A stretch of DNA of 64,000 nucleotides from Amphibalanus amphitrite (Eukaryota > Arthropoda > Thecostraca > Balanomorpha > Balanidae). Position numbers and translations under genes: made by a program. Positions 1 through 13,500 of the stretch are shown here, in pieces; positions within the stretch are counted from its first letter, which is position 1; each line of letters starts with the position of its first letter. Where the stretch lies: the NCBI RefSeq assembly GCF_019059575.1, contig NW_024881868.1, forward strand, positions 62,001 through 126,000, read 5' to 3'. A model generated the notes under the pieces. It saw nothing but the letters and a program-made list of their open reading frames with translations, was not told the origin of the DNA and did no database searches.

Positions 1-2172
1 ACGTAGAGCTGACGTCACGATCACGCTATGGCTGGTCGGACCCGCCAAGATGGCGTCAGGGCGACAGGGCATTGGGCGTAGGCCATGGACATCAATACTG
101 ATGCCAGGCAAGCAAAGAGTATATAGGGCTAAAAATGCATGGCAGGCTAAGAAACGTCAATGACTGGGGCCAGGCAAGCAATGACATTGGTGGAAAGAAC
201 CATTGTAGGTACGGAAGAGGAGGTCATCCTGGTTGGCCGGGCACAAGATAAATGTACAGAAAGTCACAGGTTCATACACTGAGCAAATCACACCGGGGTG
301 AGCTGCTCCCCAGGCACATTGCAGGTGGTGAGACACCTGATTGCAGTCAGTGTGGGGCTCGTTATGGTCAGTAATGTGGCGCACGGCGCCCGGCCTCGGC
401 TAGGGGGGGGGGGGCGCGATGGGGGCAAACTCTTATCATGTATGCTATATTGAATCGCCGTTAGCGATCACGTGAGTGAGTAAGGTGCAAGTGGCAATCA
501 CCACCGGCGTGTTATGGGACGCGGCGAGGAACGGGCGAGACAAAATGGCGCCCGGCGCCGGGGGGGGGGGTAATCTCCCCATGCACGCGGTGAAAGCCGT
601 CGACAGACCTAGTTAGGTAGCAGGGAATGTCCAGTAACATACCTGCAGTTTTGTGCGCTGGCGAGGGGCCATCGCGACCACAGTAGGATCCTAGTTTTAC
701 TCTCGCTGATGCACGTTGGTGTGGAACTCGTTCGGCGTAGGAAGACTATGGTGGTGATGTTTGCCAGCGTTTCCTTTCTTTCACGGATTTGTTTTCTTGT
801 TGGATTTTGCTGCTCACATATCGATTCACACATCCATCACTCGCACTCAAGACTGAACAGTGAACATTCAACTCGACTAATGTGCCCCGCGCCCTTGCCG
901 ACGGCTCGCCGGCGGGCACCCGACTCCGTCTCCCGGCCGGCCCGGGCGCGGCGCCACGGCGCGGCCGTCCCGGTTACCTGACCCGGCCGGCCAAAGGTCG
1001 GACCGGCTCCGGCCGCCGCTGCCGCCCGCGGCGGGCCCGGGGAGGGGTACTACGCTACATTCTTCCATTGTCGTGGTAACATGCTTGGTGAGGGCAAACA
1101 TTGGCATGATTTCTTTCCCATTAATATTAAAGTATTGTCTGATTATCTCGTCTAGTGCTGCCATCTGTCGAATGTTGTTCTCCCTAGTTGTTCTTCCTAG
1201 GGGTCGCCGCAGTCTGCCCTGCCGCAGTCTGCCCCGACACTAATGTTCCGTGATTATCGCCGGCTCTAATACGGTCCCATTATCAACTCTCATGACCGCC
1301 GATCTTGCCTCGACTAGTGTCTCGTTTTGCGTGTGAGAAAAGGCTAGAGGCAAACGAGAATTACACTCGGATGTGAATGTTATTATCATCGACATGCACT
1401 CCGAAAGCAAGACATTAAAGTGGTCGTGCATTTCCCCTATCCACGATGCAGACTTTACGGCAAGAAGTCATAGATTTTGCAGCGCTCGTTTTCAGCCAGC
1501 TATAATGGCATGAATCAATGAAATCTTAGTAACGATCGCAGCGCTTTACCAGGTCACGCTATAAACCTGCAGAGACTGATACAGCGACTTGCAATTTGAT
1601 GCCCCATTCTGTGCCATATTTGTTCATGGACGTTAATAAACCGTGTTGTCGAGCGGGCCAGCATCTCTGACGTCACAGAGGGTGACATTCAGAGGGCCAG
1701 AAGGTGACGTGACGCGGTAGGCCGCCGTGACCACCGTGTCACGGACCCGTGCGACCTCCAGTGTGACGACTGAGGCCACGCCACTTCTCGTGGCACGCCA
1801 CCCGGTACACACCGTCCAAAACGCAAACCTCGTGTCACTAGAGACGGCTTAGGGCAAGCTGCTTAGCTCTGGCAACAAAACAAATTAAATCGTTTCCTCT
1901 TCTTCAAAACTTACACCCGCGTTGCAATGATATAGGCGTATGATATGTAATCCATGATATTGGGTGCGCTATGACGGATGTATTTCTTTTGTTGGAGCGG
2001 TATCTGTATTGGTATGAAAACAATCACTTCATATTTTTGAATTTGTTTTTGTGCATTTTAGCTACCAAACTTGGGCTTGCCTGCAGCTCACACACGGAAG
2101 TTGGAAAAGTTATCCACTTTTGCTTATTTTCCGTCACGGCACCACAAATCAACCAGCCAGCCAGCCACCCAC

Positions 2173-2192
2173 CCACACACACACACACACAC
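2173..2192. repeat. AC dinucleotide repeat
   Basis: About ten AC units, followed by imperfect ones to 2210. Confidence 0.85.
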
Positions 2193-3565
2193 ATCCACAC
2201 ACAAACGCACGAACCGACGACTGCGTGTGATCGATAGCCCATCGACCACCAGTGTTCGCTGCTGAAAACACATTGACGACAGAGCTCGGTCACCTCCAAC
2301 GGCGCGATAAACTTCCGGCTGGACTGGTAACTGGACCACTTGGGCACTGAGGCAATAGCTATTAGAGATGACGAAATAAGCGTAGCTAACAACGTCCAAA
2401 GTTCCCTCCGCGTGGAATTATGACGCGCAAAAATGAAAGACTAACGATAAAATGTCTGAAATATTGGGAAGGTGCGCATTTTTATCAGTGTAATTTTACC
2501 AGATCTAAGATATACGGTAACTGAAATGACATTCACTTACAGCGAACGCAACCACCAGACCCTCACGAGGAAACAGTAAACGGCCGGTCGACAAGATGGC
2601 CTCCTCGCATACCGTCGACCCCGCCCGGGGACATGAGTCTGGCGGCCGATCGGTGACCTGGGGACATGAGGCTGGCTGCCGATCGGTGACCGGCGCGCGA
2701 TCGTCGGAAACGAGCGGCATCGGCATCCACTCGATTATGCACAGCTCGATTTCCGTATGGTTCTAGGAGACGCCGCTCAATCAGACAGGTCTGCCCACGG
2801 CTGGACAACGACACGCAATTTGCAGCAACCGGTTGTCCTGGCCCATACAAAAAAAAAAACTGATGCCACATATACCAAGGTCTTTTTACATGAACTGTAC
2901 GCCTCTGTCCCTATCAGCAATGTTTTGGGTTATTGATGCTTATCAGTAGGTAGTAGGTACATATGCAATATGCATGTGGCTGTCTCATCAAAATATAAAA
3001 TGGCTCAAGATATGGTAAGGTTATAGTATCGCGCTTATTTGATGGTTGTTATGACGCCCTTGCCACATTTGCGTCCTTGTTCGCAGAGTACTGAAACACG
3101 TTAACGTTAATACCGGAAAGTTACATAATACTCAACTCAATACGACATTCGAGCAAGATATGATGACGATTTTGACTTCCGAAACGATAGTGATTATCAC
3201 GCCTAGCCAGGCCATCAACTTCTGTATTCATAATTCCTTAGAACCGCCCCGACGTCCGTGTCTAATCTCATACATTCAATGCATGGCCTGCGCCTGCTAC
3301 TTGAGTGGCACATCGGCTGAATGCCTCCATTCAGCCGGCCGTGTCGCCGGCCGGGCTTCACCTTCTGACTACGGTCACGGCCGGTGACGCGTTTCGGGTC
3401 GGTCAGCGCGGCCGGTGGACGCTCCATTATGTGACGAGCAGTCGGGTCCTGCCCGGACCGGCAGCCGATATCGAACGACCGGGCTGGGCCGGTCAGAGGG
3501 TGTTTGCACACCGTCCGGGGCCCGGCCGGACCGGGGGACACGGCAGCGGCCGGCCCGGCACACCT

Positions 3566-3760
3566 GGGTCAGGTGCGTCATTGTGTCCCGGTGTCAGGTG
3601 CGTCATTGTGTCCCGGTGTCAGGTGTGGCATTGTGTCCTGATGTCAGGCGTGTCAGTTGAGTCCTTGTATCATTGTCTTGACGTGTCCTGGTGTCAGGCG
3701 TGTCAGTTGGAAACTTGTCTTTGTCCAAACGTGTCCTGGTGTTGTCGTGTTCTGATGACA
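3566..3760. repeat. GTGTCAGGYGTG minisatellite
   Basis: Degenerate units of roughly 28-30 bp built on CCCGGTGTCAGGTGCGTCAT, decaying to the right. Confidence 0.7.
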
Positions 3761-5568
3761 TGCTATGTTGATACACATTACACAGTGTCCTGGTGCTATT
3801 GAGTCGAAGACTCGAAATGTGTTATTAGAGTGGTGCGGTCAAGGTCATCTCATCAAATAGCGAGATATCTTAGTGTTGCGTTAAAAGACCGATTGCAGAG
3901 AGAATAAACGTAAAAAGACCGATTGAAGAGAGAATGCATAACTAAGCACTGTTCAAGGAATTCTAGCATTGTCCTTCACATACATGGTACAATTTGATGT
4001 CACAAAAAGGAGCAGCGATTGAATTGATTACATTACGTAATCCCTTCCCACAAATATTGTCATACAAAATGGCGCAGGTTGGCTAGGCAAATTTCAATGA
4101 ATTCGGCACACGTTTCACCACTATACAAATTGTTACTACAGCTGTTTCGTGACATAACGAGCTATCGGCCTGGTGAAAGGGCAACACTGTTAACCCTGTC
4201 TTGAGTGCAGGTATACCGTGGTTGTCAGCACCCGAACTAAGGTTAATACCTTCCTGTGCCTCGTGGGGACACGACATTTCAAACCAGGCAGCACCCTGGG
4301 GGCTTCCGTTACGAGTAAACCGACCGCGATGTGAAGCAACACCAGCAGCTGGGCGTCCACAGGCGAGCCGCAAAGTGGCCCACTCGGTTCGCTGCGGTCA
4401 AAGCGACGCACAGACACGCAACACGGCTGGCGGGCGAGCCGGTCAGTCGATAGCGCCGCTAGTGTAAAGCCGCCGACCCAGTCCCGGCACATAGCCGGCA
4501 CACGCCGCGACACGCCCTAATTTCTATCCAATCTGTTCGGAGCCGTGTGACGCATGTGGGACCGACGTTTGGCCGTCCGGTATATGCGTGCAGTGCGCCA
4601 TAAGGCGTGGCCATGGGACGGCCGCTGGTGGCACAACGACGGCTTGTGGGCCGACGTCAATTATGCTCCACCCATAAAGTAAATCCACCGGGACAGGTCA
4701 ATGGAAAAATGGTGCACCAAAACTACTCTCCCCTGTGGGTTATCAATCGGCAAAGTGAGCTGTACCACCGGAGCGGCCCCACGAAAATAGATAAAATCGT
4801 AGGCTTAGAATAAACTTATTTGAAAATACATTTAGTTTAGATGATACTAATGAGAACATACCGCATGATGAGGATATACCGCAGTCCGCAAATGAGGAAT
4901 CCCAGTTATTTACATACGTATGGTGTTCCATTATTGGTTACGCCAATTTGGAAGCGTTAGGAGACGAGACCAAAATGATATCAACAATAACAAGGCTTAC
5001 GACTTACGACGCTCTGGATCCCCCCAGCCTATCTATACGGCAACAGAAAGGATTCATTGACGCAGAACGCGTAAAAATGAATGAAATACCGAAACGGTCG
5101 ATATAGGTAAGTTTAGCATCGATATATATCGAAAAAATTGTTCGTCGCGTCTAACCAAAATACAAGTACCTATTCTTCTGTGTTACTTCACATAAAGTAC
5201 ATCACGCAATGCTTTTCACACCGGTGACGTTCTACGTTTTTAGTTCGGCGCCATCATGAGCTGTTTGGACACGCCAGGCGGTCCTGCCACGGCTACATTC
5301 AGAGTGGACCACCATTACTGATCAATGGACATTTCCGGCGCGCCGCGAACGCCGCGGGCCGCCATTATCGCCGCCGATGACGTCACGTGCAACAGCTGAC
5401 CGGCGGGCGTCGGGCGCTGTGTGCGGCGCTGAATGGCGGCGAGCGGGGCCGGACAGAGACGCACACAAAGGCGCCAGTTCGACCACCGCTAATGGCCGCC
5501 CGTTTGACACCGTCTGCGGAGCGCGACATGGTGCGACACGGTCCGGGCCGCGGCTGGTCCGAATAGCT

Positions 5569-5892
5569 CAGCTGCTGGACACGACAGGACTCAGCCCAGC
5601 TGCTGGACACGACAGGACTCAGCGGGCCAGCCCAGCTGCTGGACACGACAGGACCCAGCGGGCCAGCCCAGCTGCTGGACATGACAGGACTCAGCGGACC
5701 CAGCCCAGCTGCTGGACACGACAGGACCCAGCGGACCCGCCCAGCTGCTGGACACGACAGGACTCAGCGGACCCAGCCCAGCTGCTGGACACCATAGGAC
5801 CCAGCGGACCCGCCCAGCTGCTGGACACGACAGGACCCAGCGGACCCGCCCAGCTGCTGGACAAGACAGGATCCAGCGGACCAGCCCGGCTG
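5569..5892. repeat. 36-bp minisatellite
   Basis: About nine units starting CAGCTGCTGGACACGACAGG with a period near 36 bp; the first unit is shorter. A 36-bp period equals 12 codons, so long frames stay open on both strands; these are not taken as genes. Confidence 0.85.
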
Positions 5893-7993
5893 CACTGGGA
5901 CACATGACCCAGCTGCATTGCTAAACAGCCGGTCATGCTAGAATACCAAGGAGATGGAATGTTCAGCAGCTGAGCAGCTATACGGCTTGGAAGCCAAGCA
6001 GCTGACGGCAGTTTGAACTCGGTGGGTGACCTCTGGCATGGACTGCACGTCGAGGGCGTCAGTTTCCGCGAACCGCTAATGACTGTCATGTACTGCAGCT
6101 CGCTCCCCCTATATCCATTATCCAAAGTCCTCATACCCTGGGCTAAATAGTGCCGTGTTGAAGGGACATGCAGTAGGTATGTGTGGCCTGCACGCATGCA
6201 TCCACGGCGCACAATGCACAGCTGCCATTCAGCGTTTCTGGGTGGGTTACTTTGGTTCTCCTGGAATACAATAACTCCGGACTCTCAAAGCGAAGACTGA
6301 AAACCCTTTTTTAGTTCCGGCTGGATGAAAAGGATGCAGAAAGTGGTCGGCAGATAGGACGAACCATATCATAAACAGATACAATGCAGTCTCAGACGGC
6401 AGATAGTAGACAAAATGTCAGGTGGGCAGATAGCCGCAGACAGTGACCTTAGACAGTCCCAGGTGGGCAGACGGTCCCAGACAGAGCTGTCCCGCTGAGG
6501 AGACAGTCGCAGACAGCGGCCGCCAGGTAGGAGCGCGCGGAGTGGCCTGAGGTCGATGACGACGGTGCCGAAGGAGGATCGATGCTGGATCGACCTCTCC
6601 GACCGAGAATCGGCCTCCGAAGGCCGCGCCGGCCCGCTGAATAGACGGACAATGACCGCAGATAGCGTCAGGACCTGATGGGCCGACATCAATAACTGCT
6701 GACAATATCAATACCTCTAGTCGCACTGTTGATGCTCGTTGCCGGCATCGATTGCTCGTTATACTATCGATAGCTGAAGTTATCGGCACCATATTTTGGT
6801 ATGCTAAACCCATTGACGACTGCAGAGCGCATGCTTACCATATTTTACGTTGTATCACACCACTTGTATTCATCGAATCATGGCATGCTTATCGTAACAT
6901 TTTGTCCCAACTTCACTCAAGTAAGGGTAATTTGAAATGACTGCTTGCCAACATAAACTGTCTGCAGGTGTGGAAACATAACATTGAAAAGAAATGTTCG
7001 TTAGGCTATCGGCTATCGGCGCATCGTAAAAATCAACCAGCCAGAGTAGGCCAGGCAGGGGTCCAAAAACCTTCCACCCTTCCAACACCGGTTGGAGACA
7101 GAATTGGTGTCGAGGACTGATGAGAAAGAGACACTTCCAGGCTTTCGACTATGCATGAACATTTCCCGGGTTTCTCAAATCTGCTAGTTTTTTTAGTATT
7201 CATTGCATTTCTTTATCATTTCATCATTGGCAATGAGAAATCGTGAGAAACTATCGAGAAACACTGGCTCTCAGCTGTCCCCGGAGACAGCCAGAGGTGG
7301 AAGCGACCGACCCAGAGGTGGAAGGGCTAATCAATCAATAAGGGCTGATTCCCTAACGATCGAATAGGAGTATGACCCTTCCTGGCACTGTCCGTCGATG
7401 CATATTTTTTGACGCTCCCGGAGACACAGATATAATTTACGTCATCTATTGAATGAAGGATCTTTGCATTTCATTCAGTATGCTGATGAAATTACATAAA
7501 TTTTATTCAAATAGCTTTTTTTCAATAAGAAATTAATGAAAAACAAGAGTTAAAAGGAAAATCAAAAGAAAACTGAGCATATGGTCCCATAATGACGTCA
7601 TATTTTGCACCAAGTCAGAACCAACTGAACGCCGCAAACTCAAACTGGCGCAGTTCTGGCGTATGTTGCTTACGTGCGGTGTGGTTAAATCATTATAGAG
7701 TTCAGTGGGTTAAATATTTTGATTTGGCCTTTTCTTTATTTCTACAAGTAGTTCCCATGTTCTGAGATGCCCTATCTATACAGAAGATAGGGCCTTGTAC
7801 AGAAGTAAGGTGAAGTGCGGTGTTTGCGGCGTCGAAGTTGTATATAAGAACCCAAGGCTCTATAGAACCTACAGGGCCACATGGAAAGCAAGGTATCTGT
7901 GCTGATAACGGATTCTGGCTCTGGACCTAGAGGAAAAATGCAGTCTTGGACTGGGTAAAAAGGTACCTAAGCATTGTATTTCAGTTGAGACAA

Positions 7994-8140
7994 GTATAAT
8001 AACATGGAACAAAAATGATAGACGAACGCGTTTCGGCTAAATCACCGTCATCAGCGTCTCTTGTTCTCCTTTTAGACGCTGATGACGGTGATTTAGCCGA
8101 AATGCGTTCGTCTATCATTTTTGTTCCGTGTTATTGTACC
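7994..8140. repeat. Small foldback (hairpin) element
   Basis: Two inverted arms of about 65 bases, including GATAGACGAACGCGTTTCGG and ATCACCGTCATCAGCGTCT, are separated by about 15 bases (CTTGTTCTCCTTTT). The arms differ at only a few positions. No target duplication could be defined. Confidence 0.8.
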
Positions 8141-8601
8141 TAAGCATGTGTATTACATGTGCCTGTGAACAAATTAAAATTTCGATTAATACTTTATAGG
8201 CATCTTTTGTTCTGTGAATCAAATTGTGGTATGAAACTTATAAAGCGCAAACAATTTTTCATCAATCCGTTCAATGCATATGACGAAACTCTTAACAGCT
8301 AACTGCAAGTTTACCTCTGCTGATTGCCACATGTTTGGTTTTAGGAGAGCACTGTGATGTTACCTACCTGTTTGCAGTATTGTTTTATTTTGTTCCGTAA
8401 GGCTGAGAGGGTTGGTAGTTTGTTTTTAAATGTCTCCTAATGCTAGGTATACTGTGGCACCAAATTATATGCATTGGTCAGCCTGTTAACTTCAAGTTTT
8501 ATTTCAAATAAACTTTTGTAGCCTGTAGGTGGGTACCAATAGGTGACTCAGTTCCGAGTCCAAAGTAAGCGTTTCATGCCAATTTGTGCCAATAAACAGT
8601 A

Positions 8602-8622
8602 TGATGATGATGATGATGATGA
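8602..8622. repeat. GAT trinucleotide repeat
   Basis: Seven uninterrupted GAT (ATG) units. Confidence 0.85.
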
Positions 8623-9827
8623 TCATGTAATCTATGATATAAATAACACCTTACCTATCCCAAATTTTAACTGTCATTTCTTATGCAAAATGCAACTTCT
8701 TCTCCTCAAAAGCCAGCAGATTGATTTTCAGAAGCTGTTTTTGAGTGCTTACTGCTTTCTAGTCATTGACACATAGCTGATCTCCAAATTATCCAACAGT
8801 TACAACTAAGCTGATTTTTTTCACATCACTTTTCATTGGATCAGCCAAAACAGGGCACCTGACCCCTTTTCTGGTTCACAGACAGGCCCCCATGGACCCT
8901 TTGTCTTGAACCTGTAGCCTCTTGAAAGGCTGTACACATTTTGCCACCTCATTGGAATGTTCTGAATATGCCACTTGCATCTAAATTGAGCAATCAAAAG
9001 GGTTCATTGTGCAAGCATCTCTGTTCCCATATGTAGGCATAGTTTTATAAGAAATCAAACATTTGAAATGTGGCTGCTCCTCAGAAGTGAATGGCATGGA
9101 CTATGTTCAGGTAAATTTGTACTGAAACATCACTGATATGTGGCAAAAACAATATTATTCTGTATTGAGATTTAAGAATACAATCAAGCATTTCCTAGTC
9201 ATCAAGAATAATAGATCATAAAGCATGTTGTCAATTTTTTTTAAGAATCCAACTGGAAAGTTACTAGGGACATGATGAATGCTGTCCCATGGCCTGACCA
9301 GAATGTCTATTTGTCTATGCCTTTGCCCATTACTCTGCTGCTTAGTGCCTAGTCTGATCCACAGCATTTACAGGTTTTAGAAGTTTAGATTATTCTGAAA
9401 TCTATTCTATAAGACCAGAGTTGTTTGTTTATTAAACTCGCACCCCACTAGGGGGAGGCTATTTATAACCCATCCTCTCGCTTTTCTTGCAAGCAATCGC
9501 AATCGCTTTTCCTATCCTATGTGTCAATATATGTCACAGGTATATTGTCACATGTAGGTATGTCAGGTATATTGATACATTTTTGTACGGAGACACTAGA
9601 CCTGTACGTTTCTAGGAGGGAGACAGTCGGCAAACTTTTTGGACCCCTGAGGCCAGGTCCTTTCTGATAACGCGAATGGGAAGAGAGAGAGAGAGATCGC
9701 TGTGAGGCCCGGGCGATTAGCTCCTATACAAAATAGAAACACAGCCAGGGCAGGATGGGCCCCCCACAGCGGGGGCGTAGGTACTAAGTAGGTACACGGG
9801 CCCCTGAAACTCCCTCGCCCTCAGCCA

Positions 9828-9847
9828 CCCCCCCCCCCCCCCCCCCC
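9828..9847. repeat. Poly-C tract of 20
   Basis: Uninterrupted run of 20 C. Such runs also occur in the piggyBac-like elements, but no TTAA ends flank this one. Confidence 0.8.
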
Positions 9848-10361
9848 TGTGTCTTATGCTGCATCCGCTTAGTCCTAAAGTAATTTGGCCCACCAATAAT
9901 TAGCAAGCATCTAACCGTCGCCGAGCTGTAGATGTCGTGCGGTGCAGCATGTATTCAGGCGCTAACTACTGCTGCCACCTGTGGACCAGATCATAAACTC
10001 TCACCTGATAGATGGCACTAAAATCGAACGCCTGCAGTTATGCAGTACCGCACTACACGTCTGGTTCGTCTACTCTTATGTGTCGCGCCAATGCAGCAGG
10101 GACGTCTAATCAACTGAATTTTCTATCGAGTCAGCTTCAGGACTGAGGAGAGCCATCTGAATTGTGCGAAATGACAAAACTGAGGATCTTCTCTGCTCGG
10201 ACACTAAATATCCACCGATACCCCCACTAAATATCGGGCCGGGACACTAAATTTGTGTTTCCAGACTGGGATGATGATCAAAAGTGACGAATCTCCCAGT
10301 CCCGAACCACTCTGCCCTTCCCCAACTTCCAAAACTCGTCTCTGCTATCTGTCTGTCATAC

Positions 10362-10586
10362 CTGACACGTATCGGTAGGTGGTGATCCACTCGGTGATGA
10401 AGCCGATGACGTGCCGCTGGCTGGTCGTCATCGGCACCGACACCTCCGTCGAGTTACACTCCTCCTCCTGACCGGCGGCCGGGGCGGGGGCGGGGGCGGG
10501 GGCGGCCGCCGCCGGGCGCGACGGTCGGCTCGGGGCCGCCGCGTAGCTTATGTCTCCCTGGATACCATCGTAGATAGAGGCGATCA
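10362..10586 (-). CDS. EVA1C: EVA1C exon 7 (probable): Ala/Pro-rich linker before the membrane segment
   Basis: With a borrowed base from exon 6 the frame opens MIASIYDGIQGDISYAAAPS, runs through an Ala-Pro repeat (ten or more APAP residues), then EEECNSTEVSV and HVIGFITEWITTYRYVS to donor GTATGA. The final FITEW-TTYRYVS resembles the segment just before the EVA1C transmembrane helix. The chosen acceptor (CTCCACAG) fits the phase. A stronger-looking upstream AG (TTTCCTTCCAG, about 10650) would need phase 0 and does not fit exon 6 directly, so a missed small exon is possible. NSTE is a possible glycosylation site. Confidence 0.6.
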
Positions 10587-13500
10587 CTGTGGAGCGGCAC
10601 CAGTTACAGCCGATGGCGAGCTGCGGAAGGACTGGGCAGGACTCCTGGAAGGAAAGAGTGGTGAGGAGCGAAATAAGAGGATCTGCAGAGGAGCGGTATA
10701 GATAAGCCAGAGGGGAAAAATCAGGAACGTCCTAATTCGAGCAAGAAAGGATATTTTGTTTAAATTCGAATTTTAATCTATTGAGGAAGGAGCATTGCCA
10801 GGTTAAGGAAAGCAGGACCAAGACTTACCAGAGAACTCCGATTAATTGTGGCCTTAAAAAATAAGATATATGTACCAAGGTCGATAATTTCAATGGGACG
10901 CAAGAAGGACCTTTGCAGAATGGGGCCAATCTAAAAAAGTAAGTGAAAAGCTGGTCCCATTGCTAATAAAAAGATTTTTCCATAAATTAGTTTCTGCCAA
11001 TGCGGTAAGAATAAAGAATATTTTCAAAGTAAAAATAATAATAGTTTACTATAACATTGAAAGTAACTAAGGACTAATGTGAAGCAAAAAAAAACATTTT
11101 ACGAAGGATGTTAATATCCAATGGGTCCAGATCTTCTTACATATGTGTCCACTCTAATTATATAAGTGTTATAAATAGTATCCTGTAAACTACTTAACAT
11201 CCTATATGAAAAGACGACGATGATGATTTGCCAGAGGAAAATGTAATCCCTGACGTGGGCATTTTTGTCTCTTCTTTGTGATAAAACTAACGGCTATAGC
11301 CTACTCGAAAACTAAAAAATGAAGCATGAACTTATTGTCTTAACAAATAACTTTTTCAATGAGACGAGATTGGCCCACAGCAGTTCCCTGTAGCACTTTT
11401 TACTCGGTCTAATTCTTGCTTCTCTTACCTAGAGCCCTCAACAAATATTTTGATGATCCGTTATTAAAACGCATGATTCGCTGCAGTACTTTTCTTTTTG
11501 AAAGCAATAATAAGTAGTTTGCAGTGCAGCATTCGAACCAGAAGCCGAATGCAACATAAAGCATGCAGCTCAAAATACATTGAAAAGGAACAAAGTCTAT
11601 GAACTACGATACAGTAAAGCCATCGGTCGTGCGCAAAAAAAGATCAGTTTCTGAGGCTTTTAGGCTTATGGATTGGAGCAAAGTATTGGATGTAGGGAAA
11701 CTATTGAGGTAATATAACAAGCAACGCATTATAAAGTTATTACACAAAAGTTTCTGAAAGCATCGTAAGATCAATATTGATCGGTAGATATCTCTCAATT
11801 TCGCAGCTAATCTATTAGGAAAATAGCAAAAGTTATCGCACAATTTGACATTGCAGCACGTTTGTGTTGTAACGCTGCTTTATATGATCTATATTGATGT
11901 ATTTTTATTTCTTGATAAATTTCGAAGATGAATTAAGAATAACAGGAATGAAGCAGTCTTGAAGCCCCTAGAGTCGTTCATTTGAATAAATCTTCTTATA
12001 AAACATAATAATAAGAGCATGCCATGAACAATAGGCAGCAGAATGTTATTATCTGAAGACGGGATAGACTGCAATCTAACGAGGTACTTAGGAAACGACA
12101 GGCCATGAGTCCATGCAAGGTGGCATGGGAAGACGTTGTTTGGCCGGATATGAATTGGAAGAAAAATCAATGACAGAAGGCATAGATCCCGGGTGGACAT
12201 CTGGCTACGACAGGCGATGGAAGTCTGGTCTAGGCTCAGTCGACAGGCGATGGGACTTTGGTCTAGGCTCAGTCGAGTGAAATCGACCTATACAGAGAGA
12301 TGCGGAAACCGGTAGGTTGGGTAGTGGTGAACCATTGGGAGACAAAAACCATTGTGACATGAAGGTATGTTACATGAGGAACATGAGTACATGAATGCGA
12401 AGAAATAAAATTAAAACAAGATAAAACACACATGGCTTTTAATTCTACTGTTACAGAGTATAGCACAAACATAAGAGTACAATAGATATGATGGCTAAAA
12501 AGTGACTGTCTACGAGTACATTGAACTATTATGACAGCATGAAGCGATGCATATGAGAAACACTTATTCAAGACAGGACGATACGGTTACAGCAGGCATT
12601 ATAAGTTATTAGTCGCAGCGGGAAATGTGTATTACACTCATTCACAACACACACACACCTTTATTCACCAGAAAATGAAATGCTGCTGGGGCTGGGCATG
12701 CATTAACAGCGACACTATCCAGCGAATGTGTGGGGCTACTAACTATTATTCTTATTGTTATTGGCTATGTTAGTGAAAGTGGTATTACATATTTCTATAC
12801 TATAAAACAGTGAAAATGCAAAACCCTCTATTTAACAAAAATGGGATAAGTCTTTTTCACCGGAATTGAGCGTTGCTAAGGTCATAATTTCCACCTCTAA
12901 GAAGTCCTATAAGCATACCTATACCAGTCATTGTTCTGAATGTTGCATCGCCTAATAACTAAGTAATGAAAAAACGCTGGTCAGCAGTTTAAACTCGAAA
13001 ACGTGCAGTCTATAAACTGTACTTCATTTTGTTGGAGCGGTTTTTACAGGCCCTCGGAGCGGCTCATACTGCAGACAGACACAGGGTCGATCGGCGCTCA
13101 ATTATTTATTCCGAAGCGAGGAGGGACCCCAGTCACGCAGGAGATTCGCTTCATCATGAGATGATCGATACAGTGCAAGAATGAAGCCACTGACCAGGCG
13201 TACTTATTCACCATAAAAATCACAAAATCCAGAAAAAACAGCACAGTTTTGACACATACGCTTCCAAACCGAAAACTAATATTTCCTAAACATCGAGTGG
13301 CCACGCAGCAATTTTTTTCATGAGTGCGGTGACTATCCAATCAACCACTCGCTGCAGAGAGGCCCAGAAGCCAGAAGGTCATGCATGCACCAGCCACCAA
13401 TAGTGGCTGGTGCTGTGTCAACCAATCGACCCGACATGCGCCGGTGGCGAGGCTCAGGCCAGAAGTTGACCGTACATACAGGGCCAGTCAATGTCGTTAC

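Larger units (their letters stand above)
1..10361. other. Left flank: no supported exon; repeats only
   Basis: This should be intron or 3' sequence of EVA1C. It holds an AC repeat (2173-2192), minisatellites (3566-3760, 5569-5892), a foldback (7994-8140), a GAT repeat (8602-8622) and a poly-C run (9828-9847). CpG-rich patches at 880-1060, 2580-2720, 3240-3560 and 5330-5560 hold no recognisable domain. No transmembrane or cytoplasmic EVA1C exon was identified. Confidence 0.45.

Noticed and set aside
2505..2726. Possible EVA1C downstream exon with a good donor (GTAAGTG) on the minus strand
   Set aside because: The frame has no membrane helix and contains a short direct duplication (GATCGGTGACC). 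No phase-compatible acceptor was convincing.
5377..5907. Long frames on both strands with a 12-residue repeat
   Set aside because: They follow from a 36-bp minisatellite, whose period is a multiple of 3. There is no domain and both strands are equally open.
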